Shown one piece after another: positions 63,901-64,000 of a DNA stretch of 64,000 nt; position 1 is the first letter of the stretch, and every line of letters begins with the position of its first letter. The notes under the pieces were generated by a model. The model made no database searches. It saw only the letters and a list, made by a program, of their open reading frames with translations, and was not told the DNA's origin. The position numbers were made by a program, and so were the translations under genes. This stretch comes from Megaleporinus macrocephalus. Taxonomy: Eukaryota > Chordata > Actinopteri > Characiformes > Anostomidae. The stretch lies in NCBI GenBank assembly GCA_021613375.1, contig CM038711.1, positions 17,671,194 through 17,735,193 of the forward strand, read 5' to 3'.

Positions 63901-64000
63901 ACTTTGTTATTTTGTTCCTCTGTTTGTTCTGTTGTTGTTATACTGGGTGCTTTGTTACTTTGTTATTTTGTTACTCTGTTTGTTCTGTTGTTGTTATATT
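60976..64000 (+). repeat. 56-bp G/T-rich minisatellite array, open at the right edge
   Basis: About 55 tandem copies of a unit reading TTGGGTGCTTTGTTACTTTG, TTATTTTGTTACTCTGTTTG, TTCTGTTGTTGTTATA. The start of GGGTGC at 61015 and 61071 gives the 56-bp period. Two main length variants occur: 52 bp (loss of TTTG before TTCTG) and 53 bp (loss of one GTT). Point variants include TATATTGGG/TATACTGGG, CTGTAGTTG, and TTTGTAAC/TTTGTAAT. The plus strand has almost no stop codons, and 56 is not a multiple of three, so very long frames (up to 755 codons) of Leu/Val/Cys/Phe-rich repeats appear in all plus frames; they are artefacts of the repeat. The array continues past base 64000. Confidence 0.95.

Overview
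The window is non-coding DNA from a vertebrate, almost certainly a teleost fish. It is AT-rich, has no compact gene array, and carries many decayed Tc1/mariner, hAT, LINE and Ty3/gypsy fragments, microsatellites and minisatellites. A palindromic dispersed element (25.9, 40.0 and 47.5 kb) is one I associate with otophysan fishes (characins, catfishes, knifefishes), so that group is my best guess, at low confidence. I found no complete host protein-coding gene. Nearly all open frames are chance frames, transposon remnants or frames through tandem repeats.

Layout. 0-4.7 kb: unique AT-rich DNA with a dead Tc1-like transposase at 1.7-2.15 kb. 4.7-7.55 kb: a minus-strand Ty3/gypsy retrotransposon relic (possible LTR, then integrase tail, RT core, protease and gag reading back towards 7.5 kb) with at least two internal deletions. 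9.0 and 10.7 kb: two strong CTCF-like motifs, both on the minus strand. 12.1-13.2 kb: minus-strand LINE reverse transcriptase relic. 18.0-18.5 kb: degenerate GACTC-rich tandem repeat. 21-27 kb: mostly unique, with further CTCF-like motifs, a short inverted repeat around a purine tract, and the first copies of two dispersed families. 28.6-29.9 kb: a second copy of family R1 abutted by an 879-bp hAT element. 30.9-31.3 kb: 18-bp minisatellite that phases AP-1 motifs. 31.8 kb: small MITE.

32.1-33.1 kb: TA/TG and CT microsatellites lead into the only clear CpG island (about 32.87-33.12 kb), the best candidate for a promoter or first exon of a host gene. 34-38.5 kb: several duplicated repeats, including a 415-bp element with 15-bp perfect terminal inverted repeats and a near-identical truncated relative 1.6 kb upstream. 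47.5-48.55 kb: a Tc1-like element cleanly inserted into an older palindromic element. 51.4-52.65 kb: a CA/TG inverted microsatellite and a Tc1-like element with long inverted repeats. 55.3-56.6 kb: a 1283-bp hAT element with matching target duplications. 59.7-60.1 kb: AT-rich simple repeats. 60.98 kb to the window end: about 55 copies of a 56-bp minisatellite with length variants and higher-order structure, open at the right edge.

Functionally the window reads as an intergenic desert or large intron around one promoter, with possible insulator sites and some GC-richer unique blocks that may be conserved enhancers. No new enzyme system or defence system is visible. The most unusual content is structural: the 56-bp array, the phased AP-1 minisatellite, the nested transposons and the duplicated 415-bp element.
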